DNA from: DASQFY01 sp036397815
Lineage (GTDB): Bacteria; Chloroflexota; Limnocylindria; QHBO01
Assembly: GCA_036397815.1 (NCBI GenBank)
Contig: DASWIE010000127.1
Location: forward strand, 1 to 14,044
Direction of reading: 5' to 3'
Length of the DNA stretch: 14,044 nt
In this document: in pieces, positions 13,124 through 14,044 of the stretch
How the letters are laid out: each line of letters begins with the position of its first letter
Position numbering within the stretch: the first letter of the stretch is position 1
Notes under the pieces: generated by a model
What the model saw: only the letters and a program-made list of their open reading frames with translations
Database searches by the model: none
What the model was told of the DNA's origin: nothing
Position numbers and translations under genes: made by a program

Positions 13124-13815
13124 CCCACCGGCTTGGCGATCACGATCAGCTCGCCGTAGTTGCGGTTGAAGCCCTGGCTGGTCTGCAGGGTCAGCCGCTC
13201 GTGATCGGCTGGCTGGGTCCAGGCGGCGCCCTCCTCGCAGCCCGGTCCGGCGTATTTCAGGACGAGTGGCGGGTTCGGATGCGGGGCCTCCCGATCATCC
13301 GGACACGGGACGTTGGGACGCACCTCGGTGACCACGTATCGCAGCACCGCGCCATCCGACATCAGCACCTTCACGTCGTCACCGACCTGCACGTTCCAGA
13401 GCGGCTTGAACAGGCTGAGCAGGGCGTGGGCGAAGATGTACGAGTTGGTGCCGCGTCCGGGCTGCGAGCTGTTGCGCAGGATGTAGGCGGCGTCGTCGGG
13501 CGGGAAGTCATCGATGCCGCCGCTCCCGGACTGCTTGACCAGGACGTTGACGCCCACCGACTCAATCTGCAGCTGGACGGCGACCCAGTCGGGAGGGATC
13601 GGCGTGGGCGTCGTCGTTGGCTCCGCCGTGGCGGTTGCATCCGGCGACGCGCTCGGCTCGGGGCTGGGCGTGGCAAGGGCCACCGGGCTGGAAGGGTCCG
13701 GGATGGGTGGAAGGCTCGACCCGGGCGGGTCGAGGTCGAGGCTGCCCACCACGATGAGCGCCACCCCCGCCACCGCGAGGATGAGCGGCAGCAGGAGGCT
13801 GGTTCGTCGTCGCAT
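13120..13815 (-). CDS. Membrane-anchored sortase-fold protein lacking the catalytic cysteine
   Basis: The 231-residue protein has an N-terminal basic start and membrane segment (about 6-25), a Pro/Ser/Thr-rich extracytoplasmic linker (about 30-76), and a sortase-like beta-barrel domain (about 77-231). The domain shows LQIESVGVNVLV, a histidine in NSYIFAHA (H130) at the usual catalytic site, and VGDDVKVL (144-151). The final core strand, normally LTLxTC, reads LTLQTS with S213 where cysteine is expected; R218 may be the catalytic arginine. Its only cysteines, C171 and C193, lie in a loop and could form a disulfide. The ATG at 13815 has no good Shine-Dalgarno, but TAGACT (13831-13826) ten bases upstream might serve a nearly leaderless transcript. 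It may be an inactive or altered sortase; anchoring activity should not be assumed. Confidence 0.75.
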   Translation of the reverse strand: MRRRTSLLLPLILAVAGVALIVVGSLDLDPPGSSLPPIPDPSSPVALATPSPEPSASPDATATAEPTTTPTPIPPDWVAVQLQIESVGVNVLVKQSGSGGIDDFPPDDAAYILRNSSQPGRGTNSYIFAHALLSLFKPLWNVQVGDDVKVLMSDGAVLRYVVTEVRPNVPCPDDREAPHPNPPLVLKYAGPGCEEGAAWTQPADHERLTLQTSQGFNRNYGELIVIAKPVG

Positions 13816-13892
13816 GACGCGCCGGAGTCTACCAACGATCCCGCGGGCCCTCGGATAGGACCGATGGGTGCCGGGCCGCCAGGACCGCCTCG

Positions 13893-14044
13893 CTACGCCC
13901 GGCCGCCGTCCGCCTCGCGGCGAGCCGCGACCCGGCCCAGATCGAGAAGCTGGCGGTGCAGCCACCAGGTGATGTCCTCGCGCTCGACCCCGGCCCGCAG
14001 CAGCGCCAGGCGTCGCGCGCGCTCGGCGCGCGGCATGGCGAGGC
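13893..14044 (-). CDS. Short reading frame, hypothetical, possibly cut by the window edge
   Basis: An open frame on the minus strand ends with TAG at 13895-13893. From an ATG at 14036 it would encode 47 residues (MPRAERARRLALLRAGVERE and onward, ending READGGRA), and the frame stays open to the window edge, so it may be the tail of a larger gene. EDITWWLHRQLLDLGRVAAR looks like a helix with aromatic and basic residues. Codon choice resembles the real genes here. I recognise no family. It lies 77 bases upstream of the sortase-like gene on the same strand. Confidence 0.42.
   Translation of the reverse strand, partial: LAMPRAERARRLALLRAGVEREDITWWLHRQLLDLGRVAARREADGGRA

Overview
The window is a compact, GC-rich piece of bacterial chromosome (about 70% G+C by eye, with G or C in nearly every third codon position). 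Genes abut or overlap by 1 to 11 bases. No stretch over 300 bases lacks a gene; the longest gap is the roughly 130-180 base divergent region near 9894-10074. No tRNA, rRNA, CRISPR array, insertion sequence or phage gene was seen. The gene content (inositol phosphate synthase, phosphatidylinositol-phosphate synthase, PimA/PatA-like enzymes) is typical of Actinomycetota and also occurs in some high-GC uncultured Chloroflexota (Limnocylindria-like lineages). I lean weakly to the latter, but the sequence alone does not decide it.

Region A (1-3722, + strand) is one transcription unit. It holds the C-terminal two thirds of an ABC exporter ATPase (cut by the window edge), a 65-residue arginine-rich small protein behind a near-perfect Shine-Dalgarno, an ABC-2 permease, and two paralogous proteins that each carry two GNAT acetyltransferase domains.

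Region B (3719-9946, - strand) is the highlight: a seven-gene operon read as arsR-family repressor, phosphatidylinositol-phosphate synthase, inositol-3-phosphate synthase (ino1), two different LpxL/PatA-type acyltransferases, a PHP-domain phosphoesterase, and a PimA-like mannosyltransferase. Together these could turn glucose-6-phosphate and CDP-diacylglycerol into acylated phosphatidylinositol mannoside. The PHP enzyme sits where an unassigned dephosphorylation step (PI-phosphate to PI) would be needed. A TTGACG-N18-TATCAT promoter drives the operon, and a perfect ATAAGCG-GG-CGCTTAT palindrome overlaps its -10 and predicted start, which fits autorepression by the ArsR-type protein.

Region C (about 10011-13123, + strand) diverges from B. 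It encodes an ABC ATPase-like protein whose Walker A lysine, Q-loop and H-loop histidine all appear lost, an ABC-2-like membrane protein, and a DHA2-type major facilitator exporter, joined by GTGA overlaps. The first gene has a strong Shine-Dalgarno that points to a CTG rather than to the first ATG.

Region D (13120-14044, - strand) holds a membrane-anchored sortase-fold protein with serine at the expected catalytic cysteine, then a short reading frame that runs to the window edge. Both convergent gene pairs (A/B and C/D) end in a single shared CTAG, in which the stop codons of both strands are interleaved.
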